Below, in pieces: positions 50,787-62,315 of a stretch of 64,000 nt of DNA. Below the pieces are notes generated by a model. That model worked only from the letters and a program-made list of their open reading frames with translations, had not been told where the DNA came from and searched no databases. This DNA comes from Monodelphis domestica (taxonomy: Eukaryota; Chordata; Mammalia; Didelphimorphia; Didelphidae), in contig NC_077231.1 of NCBI RefSeq assembly GCF_027887165.1, positions 125,629,487 to 125,693,486 of the forward strand, written 5' to 3'. Numbering within the stretch: position 1 is the stretch's first letter; each line of letters begins with the position of its first letter. A program made the position numbers and the translations under genes.

Positions 50787-51116
50787 TTTTTTTTAAATAA
50801 TATTTTACTTGATCATTTCCAAGCATTATTCATTAAAGACAAAGATCATTTTCTTTTCCACCACCCCCGACCCTCCATAGCTGATGCGTGATTCCACTGG
50901 GTATCACATGTGTTCTTGATTCGAAACCATTGTCATGTTGTTAGTATTTGCATTAGAGTGTTAGTTTAGAGTCTCTCCTCTGTCATGTCCCCTCAACCGC
51001 TGTAGTTGGGCAGTTGCTTTTCCTAGGTGTTTCTACTCCCACAGTTTGTCCTCTGCTTATGAATAGTGTTTTTTCTCCTAGATCCCTGCAGATTGTTCAG
51101 GGACATTACACCGCCA
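50787..51116 (-). other. L1 3' UTR and poly(A)
   Basis: About 330 bp after the ORF2 stop, ending in AATATTATTT and a short A run on the minus strand. The related 3' UTR is not shared with the older L1 ends at 1025 or 24735, so they belong to other L1 subfamilies. Confidence 0.8.
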
Positions 51117-54100
51117 CTAATGGAGAAGTCCATTACGTTTGATTATACCACAGTGTATTAGTCTCTGTGTAAATGTTCTCCTGCTTCTGCTCCTTTCACT
51201 CTGCATCACTTCCTGGAGGTTGTTCCAGTCTCCATGGAATTCCTCCACTTTATTATTCCTTTTAGCACAATAGTATTCCATCACCAACATATACCACAAT
51301 TTTTTCAGCCATTCCCCACTGAAGGGCATCCCCTCGTTTTCCAATTTTTGGCCACCACAAAGAGTGCAGTTATGAATATTTTTGTACAAGTCTTTTTGTC
51401 CATTATCTCTTTGGGGTACAGACCCAGCAGTGCTATGGCTGGATCAAAGGGTAGATATTCTTTTATCGTCCTTTGGGCATAGTTCCAAATTGCCCTCCAG
51501 AATGGTTGGATCAGTTTACAACTCCACCAGCAATGAATTAATGTCCCTACTTTGCCACATCCCCTCCAGCATTCATTACTTTCCATAGCTGTCATGTTAG
51601 CCAATCTGCTGGGTGTGAGGTGATACCTCAGAGTTATTTTGATTTGCATCTCTCTGATTATAAGAGATTTAGAACACTTCTTCATGTGCTTATTAATAGT
51701 TTTGATTTCTTTATCTGAAAACTGCCTATCCATGTCCCTTGCCCATTTATCAATTGGAGAATGGCTTGGATTTTTGTACAATAGATTTAGCTCTTTATAA
51801 ATTTGAGTAATTAAACCTTTGTCAGAGGTTTTTATGAAGATTTTTTCCCAATTTGTTGTTTCCCTTCTGATTTTAGTTACATTGGTTTTGTTTGTACAAA
51901 AGCTTTTTAATTTGATGTAGTCAAAATTATTTATTTTACATTTTGTGACTCTTTCTATGTCTTGCTTGGTTTTAAAGTCTTTCCCCTCCGAAAGGTGTGA
52001 CATGTATATTATTCCGTGTTTACCCAATTTACTTATGGTTTCCTTCTTTATGTTTAAGTCATTAACCCATTTTGAATTTATGTTGGTGTAGGGTGTAAGG
52101 TGTTGATCAATTCCTAATCTCTCCCACACTGTCTTCCAATTTTCCCAGTGGTTTTTATCGAATAGTGGGTTTTTGTTCCAAAAGCTGGGATCTTTGGGTT
52201 TATCGTATACTGTCTTGCTGAGGTCTCTTGCCCCCAGTCTATTCCACTGATCCTCCTTTCTGTCTCTTATCCAGTACCAAATTGTTTTGATGACTGCTGC
52301 TTTGTAATATAGTTTGAGGTCTGGGACTGCAAGGCCCCCATCATTTGTGTTTTTCTTTCCATTATTTCCCTGGATATCCTTGATCCTTTGTTATTCCAAA
52401 TGAACTTTGTTATGGTTTTTTCTAAATCAGTAAAGAAATATTTTGGGAGTTCCATGGGTATGGCACTAAATAGATAAATAAGTTTGGGTAGGATGGTTAT
52501 TTTTATTATATTGGCTCAACCTATCCATGAGCAGTTAATGTTTTTCCAGTTGCTCAAGTCTAGTTTTAGTTGTGTGGAGAGTGTTTTGTAGTTGTGTTCA
52601 TATAGTTCCTGTGTTTGTCTCAGGAGATAGATTCCTAGGTATTTTATTTTATCTAAGGTGATTTTGAATGGGATTTCTCTTTCTAGTTTTTGCTGCTGAG
52701 CTGTGTTGGAGATATATAGAGATGCTGATGACTTATGTGGGTTTATTTTGTATCCTGCAACTTTGCTAAAGTTGTTGATTATTTCAATTAGCTTTTTGGT
52801 TGAATCTCTAGGATTCTTTAAGTAGACCATCATGTCATCTGCAAAGAGTGATAACTTGGTCTCCTCCTTGCCTATTTTGATGCCTTCAATTTCTTTTTCT
52901 TCTCTAATTGCTACTGCTAGTGTTTCTAGTACAATCTCAAATAGTAGAGGTGATAATGGCATCCTTGTTTCACTCCTGATCTTATTGGGAATGCATCTAG
53001 TTTATCCCCATTGCAGATGATATTAGCTGATGGTTTTAGATATATACTGTTTATTATTTTTAGGAATGACCCTTCTATTCCTATGCTTTCTAGTGTTTTT
53101 AATAGGAATGGGTGTTGTATTTCATCAAATGCCTTTTCTGCATCTATTGAGATAATCATGTGATTCTTGTTGGTTTGCTTGTTGATGTGGTCAATTATGT
53201 GGATGGTTTTCCTACTATTGAACCAGCCCTGCATCCCTGATATAAATCCTACTTGATCATGGTGGATGACCCTTCTGATCACTTGCTGGAGTCTTTTTGC
53301 TAGTATCCTATTTAAGATTTTTGCATCTATATTCATTAGGGAGATTGGTCTATAGTTTTCTTTCTCTGTTTTTGACCTGCCTGGTTTTGGAATCAGTACC
53401 ATGTTTGTGTCATAAAAGGAGTTTGGTAGAACTCGTATTGGGATTAACTCTGTTCTCTGAATGTTTGATAGAATTCACTGGTGAATCCATCGGGCCCTGG
53501 GGATTTTTTCTTAGGAAGTTTTTTGATGGCCTGTTGGATTTCATTTTCTGATATGGGATTATTTAAGAATTCTATTTCTTCTTCTGTTAGTCTAGGCAGT
53601 TTGCATTTTTGTATATATTCATCCATATCACCTAAAGTGGTGTATTTATTGCCATATAATTGGGCAAAGTAATTTTTATGATTGCCTTAATTTCCTCTTC
53701 ATTGGAGGTGATGTCCCCCTTTTCGTCTTTGATGCTGTTAATTTGCTTTTCTTCTTTCCTTTTTTTAATTAGATTGACCAGTCTATTTTGTCTGTTTTTT
53801 CAAAGTACCAGCTTCTTGTCTTATTTATTAAATCAATAGTTCTATCACTTTCGATTTTATTAATTTCTCCCTTAATTTTTAGGATTTCTAGTTTGGTTTT
53901 CTGCTGGGGGGTTTTAATTTGATGGCTTTCGAGTTTTTTTATTTGCATTTCCAATTGATTGATCTCTGCTCTCCCTAGTTTGTTAATGTATGCACGCAGG
54001 GATATGAATTTATCTCTGATTACTGCTTTGGCTGCATCCCAAAAGGTCTGAAAGGATGTCTTGCCATTGTCATTTTCCTTGGTGAAATTATTAATTGTTT

Positions 54101-54899
54101 CTATGATTTCTTCTATAACTAAATGATTTTGGAGTATCATATTGTTTAATTTCCAATTAGCTTTTGATTTGGTTTTCCATGTACCATTACTGATCATTAT
54201 TTTTATTGCCTTGTGATCTGAAAAGGCTGCATTTATTATTTCTGCTTTTCTGCATTTGTGTGCCATGTTTCTGTGATCTAATGTATGGTCAATCTTTGTG
54301 AATGTGCCATGTGGTGCTAAGAAGAAGGTGTATTCCTTTTTATCCCTATTTATTTTTCCCCATATGTCTATTAATTCTAATTTTTCTAAGATTTCATTCA
54401 CTTCTTTTACCTCTTTCTTATTTATTTTTTTATTTTATTTATCTAAATTTGATAATGGTTGGTTTAAGTCTCCCACTAATATGGTTTTACTGTCTATTTC
54501 TTCCTTCAATTCTCCTAGTTTCTCCATTAAAATTTTGGGTGCTATATTATTTGGTGCATACATGTTGATTAATGATATTTCCTCGTTATCTAAGGTCCCT
54601 TTTAACAAAATATAATTACCTTCCCTATCCCTTTTGATCAGGTCTATTTTTGCTTTGACTTTATCAGATATCATGATTGCCACTCCTGCCTTCTTTCTGT
54701 CAGTTGAGGCCCAGAAGGTCTTACTCCATCCTTTAATTCTGACCTTGTGGGTGTCTACCCGCCTCATGTGTGTTTCTTGAAGACAACATATGGTAGGGTT
54801 TTGGATTCTAATCCATTCTGCTGTTCGTCTACGTTTTATGGGTGAGTTCATCCTATTCACGTTCAAAGTTATGACTGTCACTGGTGGACTCCCTGGCAT
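51117..54899 (-). pseudogene. L1 ORF2 (endonuclease and reverse transcriptase), broken
   Basis: Starts MPGSPPVTVITLNVNRMNSP (54899). Endonuclease landmarks are N in LNVNRMN, CCLQETH and LVGDLNQPLS. The reverse transcriptase region has [37 protein letters not shown], the GCPLSPLLF region and the catalytic FADDMMVYL. The C-terminal cysteine motif is CGKVGTLIHCWWSCK, and the end reads IHCGIIKRNGLLH. Coding is spread over all three minus frames (segments about 54899-53769, 53626-53444, 53402-52926, 52962-52516 and 52455-52267, 52129-51305, 51389-51117). That implies at least five frameshifts plus stops near 54435 and 52500. Confidence 0.93.
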
Positions 54900-55311
54900 T
54901 TTGATATCCTTCCCTAATTCTAACCTTTCTTCTTCAGCTCTACCTTTTAAGCCAGTGATTTACTTTAAATCAGTCCCCCTAGTCCCCTCCCTTGATATGT
55001 TTCCCTTTCTAGTCCCTCTCTTTTTGTTCCCTCCCCCTACCCCCTCTTCTTCCCTCCATTTTTTGTGTTCCCTCCCCCCTCCCCCCTTGGTTTTCCCTTC
55101 TCCCTTCCCTTGTTGGGTAAGATAGAATTCACGATCCCAATGGATCTGGATGTTCTTCCCTCTCAGAGTTGATTTCACTGAGAGTAAGGTATAAGTAAAA
55201 ACTCTCTTCCTCTCCTTCTTATAGGAGTTTTCTTCCCCTCCCCTTCCCGTGTGAATCTTTGTGTGAGAAAGATTATTCTATTTGGTCTTTCTTTCCCCCC
55301 CTATTTACACA
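54900..55311 (-). other. L1 inter-ORF spacer with strong polypurine tract
   Basis: Between ORF1 and ORF2. On the L1 sense strand, 55110-54985 is almost purely G and A (CT-rich on plus). It holds no open frame apart from low-complexity Lys/Glu/Gly translation, which I treat as non-coding. Confidence 0.7.
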
Positions 55312-56408
55312 TTACATTTTTCCCACATGTTTGTATACATAGATTGATATAAATGTAGTCCTTATAGAAGAGAGTTTGGGTAAGAGAAAAAGATAACATT
55401 TTTCTCCTTTTCCCTTTACTTCATATTTACCTTTCCAGGTATTCCATGCTCTTTGTTTTTTGATATCGAACTTTCCACAGAGCTCTGGTCTTTTCTTTGC
55501 AAAAACTTGGAAATCTTCTATTTTGTGGAATGCCCATACTTTCCCTTGGAAGTATATAAGTATATAGTCAGTTTTGCTGGATAGCTGATTCTTGGTTGAA
55601 GACCCAGCTCTCTTGCCTTTCTGAAAATCATGTTCCATGCCTTACGATCATTCAGAGTGGAACTTGCAAGGTCTTGTGTGACCCTGATTGGCATTCCTTT
55701 ATATCTAAATTGTCTTTTTCTGGCTTCTTGTAGGATTTTTTCTTTTGCTTCAAAGCTTTGGAATTTGGCAATTATATTCCTGGGAGTTGTCTTTTGGGGA
55801 TTTAGTGTAGAGGGTGTTCTGTGAGCTCTGTCAGTGTCTGTATTGCCCCCTAGTTCTAGAATCTCTGGGCAATTTTCTTTGATTATATCTTGTATTACGA
55901 TGTCGAGTTTGCTGTTTATTTCTGGCTTTTCTGGAAGTCCAATTGATCTTAAATTATCTCTTCTTCCTCTATTTTCCAAGTCTGTCACCTTGTCAGTGAG
56001 ATATTTTATGTTCTCTTCTAATTTCTTGATCTTTTGGCTTTGCTTTATTGATTCTTGCTCTTTTACTTGCTCGTTGTCTTCGAATTGCCTAATTCTGACC
56101 TTTCAAGCCTGGTTTTCCTTTTCAGTTTGGTCAAACTGGTTTTGTAGATGTGTGAATTTCTTTTGCATTATTTCCCACTTTTCCTCCCAGAAGGCTTCCA
56201 TCTTTTTGATCCTTTCCGATTCAAATTCTTCATGGGTTTGTGGAGAGTTTACATTTCCTTTGGAAGGTTTCGGAGCATTTGCTTGTGTTTCCTCTTCTAT
56301 CTCCTCTGTATTTTGTATTTTTGCTCCATAAAATGTGTCTAAAGTCACCCCCTTCTTCTTGTTTTTCTTGGAATTTCGGGGCTTTTGTGCTTCTGTGGAG
56401 TTTTCCAT
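55312..56408 (-). pseudogene. L1 ORF1 (RNA-binding protein), broken
   Basis: Starts MENSTEAQKPRNSKKNKKKG (basic N-terminus, 56408), then an acidic stretch and a coiled-coil-type heptad region. A premature TGA at 56105-56103 follows KENQA; a CGA-to-TGA change at a CpG would explain it, since the frame continues beyond it. The RRM and C-terminal domains follow (MTDLENRGRRDNLR at 55988, FRYKGMPIRVTQDL). A frameshift near 55545 moves the C-terminus to another frame (AFHKIEDFQVFAKKRPELC). The protein normally coats L1 RNA as a trimer. At least two lesions. Confidence 0.9.
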
Positions 56409-57476
56409 CTCTATCTGAATGAGGAGGACTAGCTTTTCTTATCTCTGTCTGGTGTTCAGAGGTTTTATCTTTAGGCAGATTGTCCGTTCGATGCAGTTGT
56501 TGTTCTGTCTTCCCCGGGAAGCCAGGAATTGTTGGTGTTTCTGTGTTACTGCCCTCCTCAATTCCCTCCTGATGCTTCTCTGTTGCCTTACTTCCACGCT
56601 CTGAGCCTGGCTCGGCCCTTTCCTCAGGGTGTTTGTTTCTGTGCCTTAGCTGGCCACGAGAGCCAGCACTCTGAGGGGGGAGGGGCCGCGGCTTCCCAGA
56701 TCTCCGAGGCTCCTGATAAGATTAACTTTCTCTGGGTTGAACTGAGTATGCTTTGAGGCATGGACCTTGAGACTTGGATGGAAGGATCTAGCCAGGGAGC
56801 TGCAGGCTCCCCCTGTCTCTTTCTGTTTCCCTGTTGTCTGGGTGCTCCTGTGACTGGGTCAGGTTGTTTTCAGGATGTGGCCTTCAGAATAGCTGGCTCC
56901 TGAGGCCCTTTTGCCAGTCCTGAGGTTTACTGTTGTTTCAGAGGACCCTGCTCTCTGAGGGGTGAGGGGCCGTGGTTTCCTGGAGCTCTGAGGGCTGGTG
57001 ATAGGATTAACTTCAGACTGAGTATGTCCTGAGGCAGGGACCTTTGGTGAAACTCAGATGGAAGGATCTGGTCAGGGGGCTACAGGCTCCTCCTGTCTCT
57101 CTCTGTTTCCCTGCTGTCTGGGTGCCCCCTCGACTGGGTCAGGTTTTTTTCAGGGTGAGGCCTTCAGGATAGCCGGCCCTGAGGCTCTGAGGTTCCCTCT
57201 GCTGCCTCGGACTTAGCGCTCTGGGTTGGGGGGATGGGTCCTGGGACCTTCCTTCTGCCTACCCCTTAGGTCTGAGTGATCTTGTGTTCTGGCTTTTGGG
57301 GGGGCCATACCTTTTGATCCAGGTCCAGGTCCAGGAGGAGGATTCCCAGGGTCTATGCTGTTGTTTGTTTTGAATTTCGGTGCCTTAGAAGCATATAGTT
57401 TGAGTTCGGTAGGGAAGGGTTTCCGGAGATCTGAACTTTAGCTTTCTCTAAGCCGCCATCTTGACCGGAAGTCTTC
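56409..57476 (-). promoter_or_regulatory. L1 5' UTR with tandemly duplicated unit
   Basis: About 1.07 kb, GC-rich, with no coding. Two consecutive copies of a roughly 280-bp unit start near 56668 and 56950 on the plus strand, sharing 'ctgaggggtgaggggccgtgg', 'ggatctggtcagggggct', 'cctgtctctctctgtttccctg' and 'gactgggtcaggtt'. A partial third copy may begin near 57200. In mouse L1s such repeated monomers carry the promoter; a similar role here is inferred. Confidence 0.8.
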
Positions 57477-57799
57477 CATGCCATTCTTCTATTCAATAAA
57501 TTCCAATGGCTCCTAATTATTTCTAAGATTAACTATGAACACGTCTGGGGTTAGATCTCCTCAATTTCACTTTAACCTTTTCCCAAGACAACATATATTA
57601 TATTTTCTTTGCATACATTCTTCAATCTAGCCTAATTGGACTTCTTAATATTTCTTACATACATCATTTCTTTTCTCATTTCTTTGCCACTGTATATACT
57701 ATCTCCCATATAGTGAAAATACTTTCTCCTAACTTCTGCTTTTTAAAGTGGTACATAAATTTTTGGAACCAGCAATAATTTGACATGGTTTCATTTTAT

Positions 57800-58654
57800 G
57801 ACAAGCAGTGGACATGAAATGTTTAGCTACTGTGTATACTGGATTTAGCTATCTCCTGATTGGAACAATGAAGACACTTAGCTCTTCCTGTATTTTGATG
57901 ATTAAATTGTAATCCCCTTTATTTTGATGATTAAATTGTAATCCATAATCCATTTTTAAATTTTATTCCCCAAAAGGTCATAAATCAGTATTTTAAGTAG
58001 ATCTACCCTTTTTATTAACATAAATTTAAAAAATTAACATAAATAAACATAAATTTTAACTACAAAAAGATGTTAAGTAACTGCAAAAGGTGAACTAACC
58101 AAAAAAAGTTAAGTAACCCAAAAAGTATAATCTAACAAAAGAAGGTGTGAACTAAAGAGTGGGCAGTCCTGGAGATGAGCATCTGCTATGATTGGTAGAT
58201 GTGAAATTTAGGGGAGGTGACACAAGAGAAAAAGATCTTTAAAAAGAGGACCAGAGGCCAGAAGAATATATATTTAATTCCAGGAGATCAAAGAGATCTC
58301 TAACTCAGAGTTGGACTGAAGGAACTTGACCCCTGGAGGAACTTGTGCAGGAGAACTTAGACTGCTTTTCCTTTTAGATGGTCACCGGTGGTAAGCGAAA
58401 GACTACTTAGTGATCTAGCCTTTCTGTAGGTGTGAAGCCTCCAGGAAAGGCCCATAGTCTAGAGACTCTCTTCCCCTGGCTGGGGCTTAGAATTTCTAAC
58501 TGGTATCAGAGGAAGCCGGAGCTCTCTCTCCCTCTCCCTCTCTTCCCCTTTCTCTATTTCTTAATATCTTCCCTTTATTATAAATAAACTACCATAAATT
58601 CCATTTACTTTAATAATTCATTTTGGGATTTAGAAATTAAATCCATGGTGACCA
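57800..58654 (+). mobile_element. Solo LTR fossil (retrovirus-like), family A
   Basis: The end CCATGGTGACCA at 58654 matches the other family-A LTRs, as do 'tattggtagatgtgaaattta' (58190) and the 5' block 'tatctcctgattggaacaatgaag' (57851). A poly(A)-signal region (ATAAATAAAC) lies near 58580. It contains a 29-bp direct repeat (57892 and 57921). No gag-pol region adjoins. Old; the start is approximate. Confidence 0.75.
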
Positions 58655-58879
58655 CCTATATAAATATTCAGAGTCCAACCACAATTAAATTTAACACTAC
58701 CAACAATAGACTGATTCAGAATACTTTACCTTATCCAGATAAACGGAGAGTGAGCTGATTTCTATATCTTTAATTAGTTCTTTCTCAGTTGAATTATGAA
58801 TTTTGTGTTATTCACATGTTTCATGGTTTGCTTTTGTTCTGTTTTTAATTCTGTGGGTTTGGAGTCCAAAGAAATATGC

Positions 58880-59640
58880 AAAAATCACAACTTCATGAGC
58901 ACAGTTTGATGATTATTAGAAGTATGTAAGCCCAAAGACTGTAAAACAATGTATACCATTTGACCCAGTAATACCACTACTCAATCTATAGTTCAAAGAG
59001 ATTAAATAAAGGAGGAAAGGGCTCACTTTTACAAAAGTATTTATGGTAGGTAGCTCTTTTTGTAGAGCCAAAGAATTGGAAATAGAGGGGATGTCCATCA
59101 TATGGCATATAGTTGTAATGGAATACTATTGTACCATAATAAATGAATAGGATAAGTTCAGAAAAACCTGGAAAGACTACCATAAACTGATGTAGGACCA
59201 GGATAATACCAGATACAGTATCAGAAATATTGTTCAATCATCAACCTTGAAGGACTAAACTATTATCAGCAATACAAGGTTCCAAAGTAACCCCTCAGAA
59301 CTTGTGATAAAAAATGTTATCCATAAACAAAGAAGGAACTATTGGAGTCTGATTGCAGACAAATCTTACTTTATTTCTTTCATTATTTTTTTCTTGTATG
59401 TATGATGTTTTTCTTCTTTCACAGTACAAGGAATAAGGAAATATGCATTGCATGACAGCCCTGGCATAACCTATATCAGACTATTTATTGCTTGAAGGAA
59501 CAAAGAAGGAAAGGGAAGAAATGAGGAAGGAAGATAATCTAAATCACAAAATGTCAGATAACAATTGTTAAATTTTATTTCTATATGTAATTGAAAGACA
59601 TTTTTTTAATTTTTAAAAGAAGTAAAATGTGGCTAAAAAT
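58880..59640 (+). mobile_element. L1 3' end, truncated
   Basis: Sense L1 ORF2 C-terminus and 3' UTR: 'ccagtaataccactactcaatc', 'agagccaaagaattggaaat', 'gggatgtccatcatatggc', 'ataaatgaataggataagttc'. Long, but fully decayed. Confidence 0.75.
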
Positions 59641-60590
59641 GATAAACGATGTCCCAAACATATGAACAATTATTGTGGAATCATCTAATTAATCCTTTTA
59701 AAATAAGAAAAGATATTTAGAGGAATGTGGCAATTAGGAGGATGGTTATTGATTCCACTACAATGTAAGCATAGGAAGAGAAAAGCTATAGAGTATTTCT
59801 ATGATGAAAAAAATGTTTGTTACAGGCAATTCAATAAAAAGACTAAGTACTCAGGATTGGGAAAAGATAATTTAAACTAAAGAAACTCTCTTTTCATTCA
59901 AGGCTATATAAATTCTATTCTCAGATAAAGTCCTGGTGAGTCTCTAAAATCTGGGCCTCTTCATTAGACTGGAAAACATACTTACAAAAGAGTATTCTGG
60001 CGATATTTATTTCCACTGGAATTGGAAATCTTGACCCCACTGAAAGGGTGATGAACTCTGATAAAAATGTTGAAATATTGAGAAGCAAAAAATTTTCAGA
60101 ATGGAATAAATTGCTAAATAAAAGTAGAATACTTCAACATATCCTTATGCCATATTGCATACCAAAAAATTGACAAATATAGCCAACAGGAGATAAATAT
60201 GCTTTAATGATCTGAAACACAACTTATTTAAACCTCAGTTATAACAAATGGGCTTTAATCAAGATGAGACCTGAAAAAACAAATTATTCCTTAAATGTAT
60301 ACTTAATTTTCATTGTGATAAAGTGTGTTTTGTGCTAAAGAATTAACAATTATATATGTATTTATCAAAATCTTATCAATTCAGTGCCAAGTTATGTATA
60401 ACAAGGGATTATGGTAAAATGATGATATATTACACACTAAAAGTTTTACAAAGTTCTAAATACTTATAAAGATTATTACATAAGTCAATGCTGTAAACCT
60501 TAAAATTTCTTAGACCTATGAATTTGGAAATTTCCCCATTGGGAAATTTCATACTTGAAAAATTTCCTACTGATAGTAAGAACTCTATTA
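59641..60590. other. AT-rich stretch without recognised feature
   Basis: No gene and no nameable repeat. A local palindrome, GGAAATTTCCCCATTGGGAAATTTC, lies near 60528-60552. Confidence 0.5.
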
Positions 60591-60593
60591 GAA

Positions 60594-61412
60594 TGTGAAA
60601 CTCCTTGGCATGGGAGGATCCTTCTCCTCCCTACTTAAGACTACTTTAGGACAGAAACCTTTTGCTAAACAACGGAAAGGGCTTTGACCTATGCTTAAAC
60701 ATAGAACAGGAAGCTCTTTGAGTCATGATTGATTTTAGAATTGATACAATAGAGATACTTGGAATGACAGAACCAGGTCTTGGAAACTACAATCTCCACC
60801 CTACTCAGAGTAACAGGATTTAGGAAGGGCTGCAGCAAAGATCAAGATTTAATTATTTGAGAATATGACCTTCGACAGACATGTGCAAAGGGGCCAGACC
60901 TCTGGGCGGTCCTGGGTTAAGCTAGAGCCACCATTGGCACAGGGGAGAGATCGACAGTGATTGGTAGATGTGAGAACTGAGGGGAGGGAACTGAGATGGT
61001 TTCCTTAAAGATAGCGGGGTCTGAGGACAGAGAGGAGGAGGAGGTTTTGCTCTGAGGAGGATGCTCTGAAGGAGGTCTGAGAGGAGAGAGCTCCTGGAGG
61101 GAGAGCTCCTGGAGAGGTCTTGAAGGAGGCTGTGGAAGGAGAACTCAGGAGGAGTCAGGAGGAGAATTCTCCAGAAACATTTCTTGAAAGAAGGCTCTCT
61201 TGAAGGTGGAGCCTGAGGTTGGCATGAGAAGCCTTACCTAGAGAGATCTTGGGTGAGTGATAAAACCAACTGACTGATTTATTCATTCTTATTCCTTTCT
61301 TACTTTCTCTCTTTTTCTATTGATTAATCAGTGTATTATAAATTAAATTTCTCTATAAAACCCAGTTGGCTTGGGCATATTCATAAATTGGGAATATATT
61401 CCCTGGCGACCA
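60594..61412 (+). mobile_element. Solo LTR fossil (retrovirus-like), family A
   Basis: Runs from about TGTGAAACTCC (60594) to CCCTGGCGACCA (61412), with TG...CA termini. It shares 'attggtagatgtgagaactg', 'gagatacttgg' and the 3' end with the LTRs at 45.6 and 58 kb. Its middle (61020-61220) has purine-rich, internally repeated sequence ('gagctcctggagggagagctcctgg'). No internal viral genes are seen. It is the least decayed of the three. Confidence 0.78.
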
Positions 61413-61617
61413 TCTTATATTTATATAATCCCAAGACACAGTAGAAAACATATTTCAGTGGTCATAATTGATATATATATATATTTCCCTTGCTCCCAAA
61501 CATTTAATTATCACAGTTTATGGCTCCCACTCTCTTATCTACAACAATTTAATGCTCAAAACTATTTTAAATCTAACAATGCTTAATTATTTTATTTTGT
61601 TCCAGCTAATTTTCACA

Positions 61618-62053
61618 TGATGTAGTATAGGAGGGCAAAGCTTGAGAACTCATTGAGCAAAGCTCTGGGGGCACAGACCCTCAGTAAAACTGAGGCCACA
61701 AAACCAGCTGAAATTAGGCATGTAGCTCACTGCTCACCCTGAGGCCACAAACCTTTCCTTTTCTCCCCTCCTGCTTGTCCTGGATGTAACTACAAAATCA
61801 CTGATGAATGCACTGTTATCTAAACTAGACTTGTTATAGAAATCACTGAGTAGACCTGATGAGGTAAATGGATTCATTGTATCACTTTACCAATTATTTA
61901 CCTTCATTGTGTAAATGGAAATGTGCAAAATCCCCAGCTTGCTTTCTCCCCCTTTAAAAGTAGATATAACTTTCAATAAAGTGCTTTTGGTTGCTATCAG
62001 CACCTCTAGCCCTCCTGACCCTGCGCAGGTGTTTTGTCTCATCCTACCTACCA
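61618..62053 (+). mobile_element. LTR-like fossil of a different family
   Basis: A 436-bp unit with short inverted ends (TGATGTAG ... CTACCA), a TATA-like CTTTAAAAG near 61950, and the signal CAATAAAG near 61975 followed by 'gtgcttttggttgctatcag', the layout of a retroviral LTR. No clear target duplication and no adjoining viral genes. Confidence 0.55.
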
Positions 62054-62221
62054 CACCTCAATCTTATTACCCCTCTGCATCCCCTGGACAATGTAGAATC
62101 TTAATTTTTTACAAGGTTCACTTCTTGTCATATCCTACATGAAGATTCTCTTATTTCTCATCCCCCAACTTCTAGTGCCTCCCCAGTCTCACAATGGTCT
62201 TGGAATTATTTTGTATAAATA

Positions 62222-62315
62222 ATAAATATTTTATTATAAAAAAAATATATATATATTAAATAAATAAATAAACAAACAAACAAATAGATAAATAAATAAA
62301 TAAATAAATAAACAT
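62222..62315. repeat. (AAAT)n/(CAAA)n low-complexity tract
   Basis: A TA-rich run passes into CAAA and then AAAT tetranucleotides. Confidence 0.9.

Larger units (their letters stand above)
50787..57476 (-). mobile_element. L1 retrotransposon, near full length (6.7 kb), inactive
   Basis: A marsupial-type L1 in minus orientation, with all parts in order: a 5' UTR beginning CCGGTCAAGATGGCGGCTTA (57468-57449), ORF1, a purine-rich inter-ORF spacer, ORF2, a 3' UTR and an A run (50787-50794 as T on plus). Flanks CATTCCATTCTT (50775-50786) and CATGCCATTCTT (57477-57488) look like a 12-bp target duplication with one difference. The full length and readable proteins make it the youngest large element here, yet ORF1 and ORF2 are both broken, so it cannot move by itself. 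It lies about 6.5 kb upstream of the predicted ARHGDIB promoter on the gene's strand. Confidence 0.96.
50640..57720 (+). repeat. L2 copy split by the full-length L1
   Basis: The left part 50640-50786 ('ttgtcaaagcaatattcccaaagaacaattcttctcattcc') continues at 57477-57720 ('attcaataaattccaatggctcctaattattt'). They are contiguous in L2 (before and after the sequence coding SDHVTPLLK.LQWLP). The L1 sits exactly between them. Confidence 0.88.

Noticed and set aside
54960-55178. Lys/Glu/Gly-rich frame in the L1 spacer
   Set aside because: Translation of a polypurine tract, not a protein.
55834-56331. 165-codon open frame on the plus strand
   Set aside because: Antisense shadow of L1 ORF1; the real coding is on the minus strand.
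57800-61412. A complete provirus between the two LTRs
   Set aside because: The interval holds an L1 3' end and AT-rich sequence, with no recognisable gag, pol or env.
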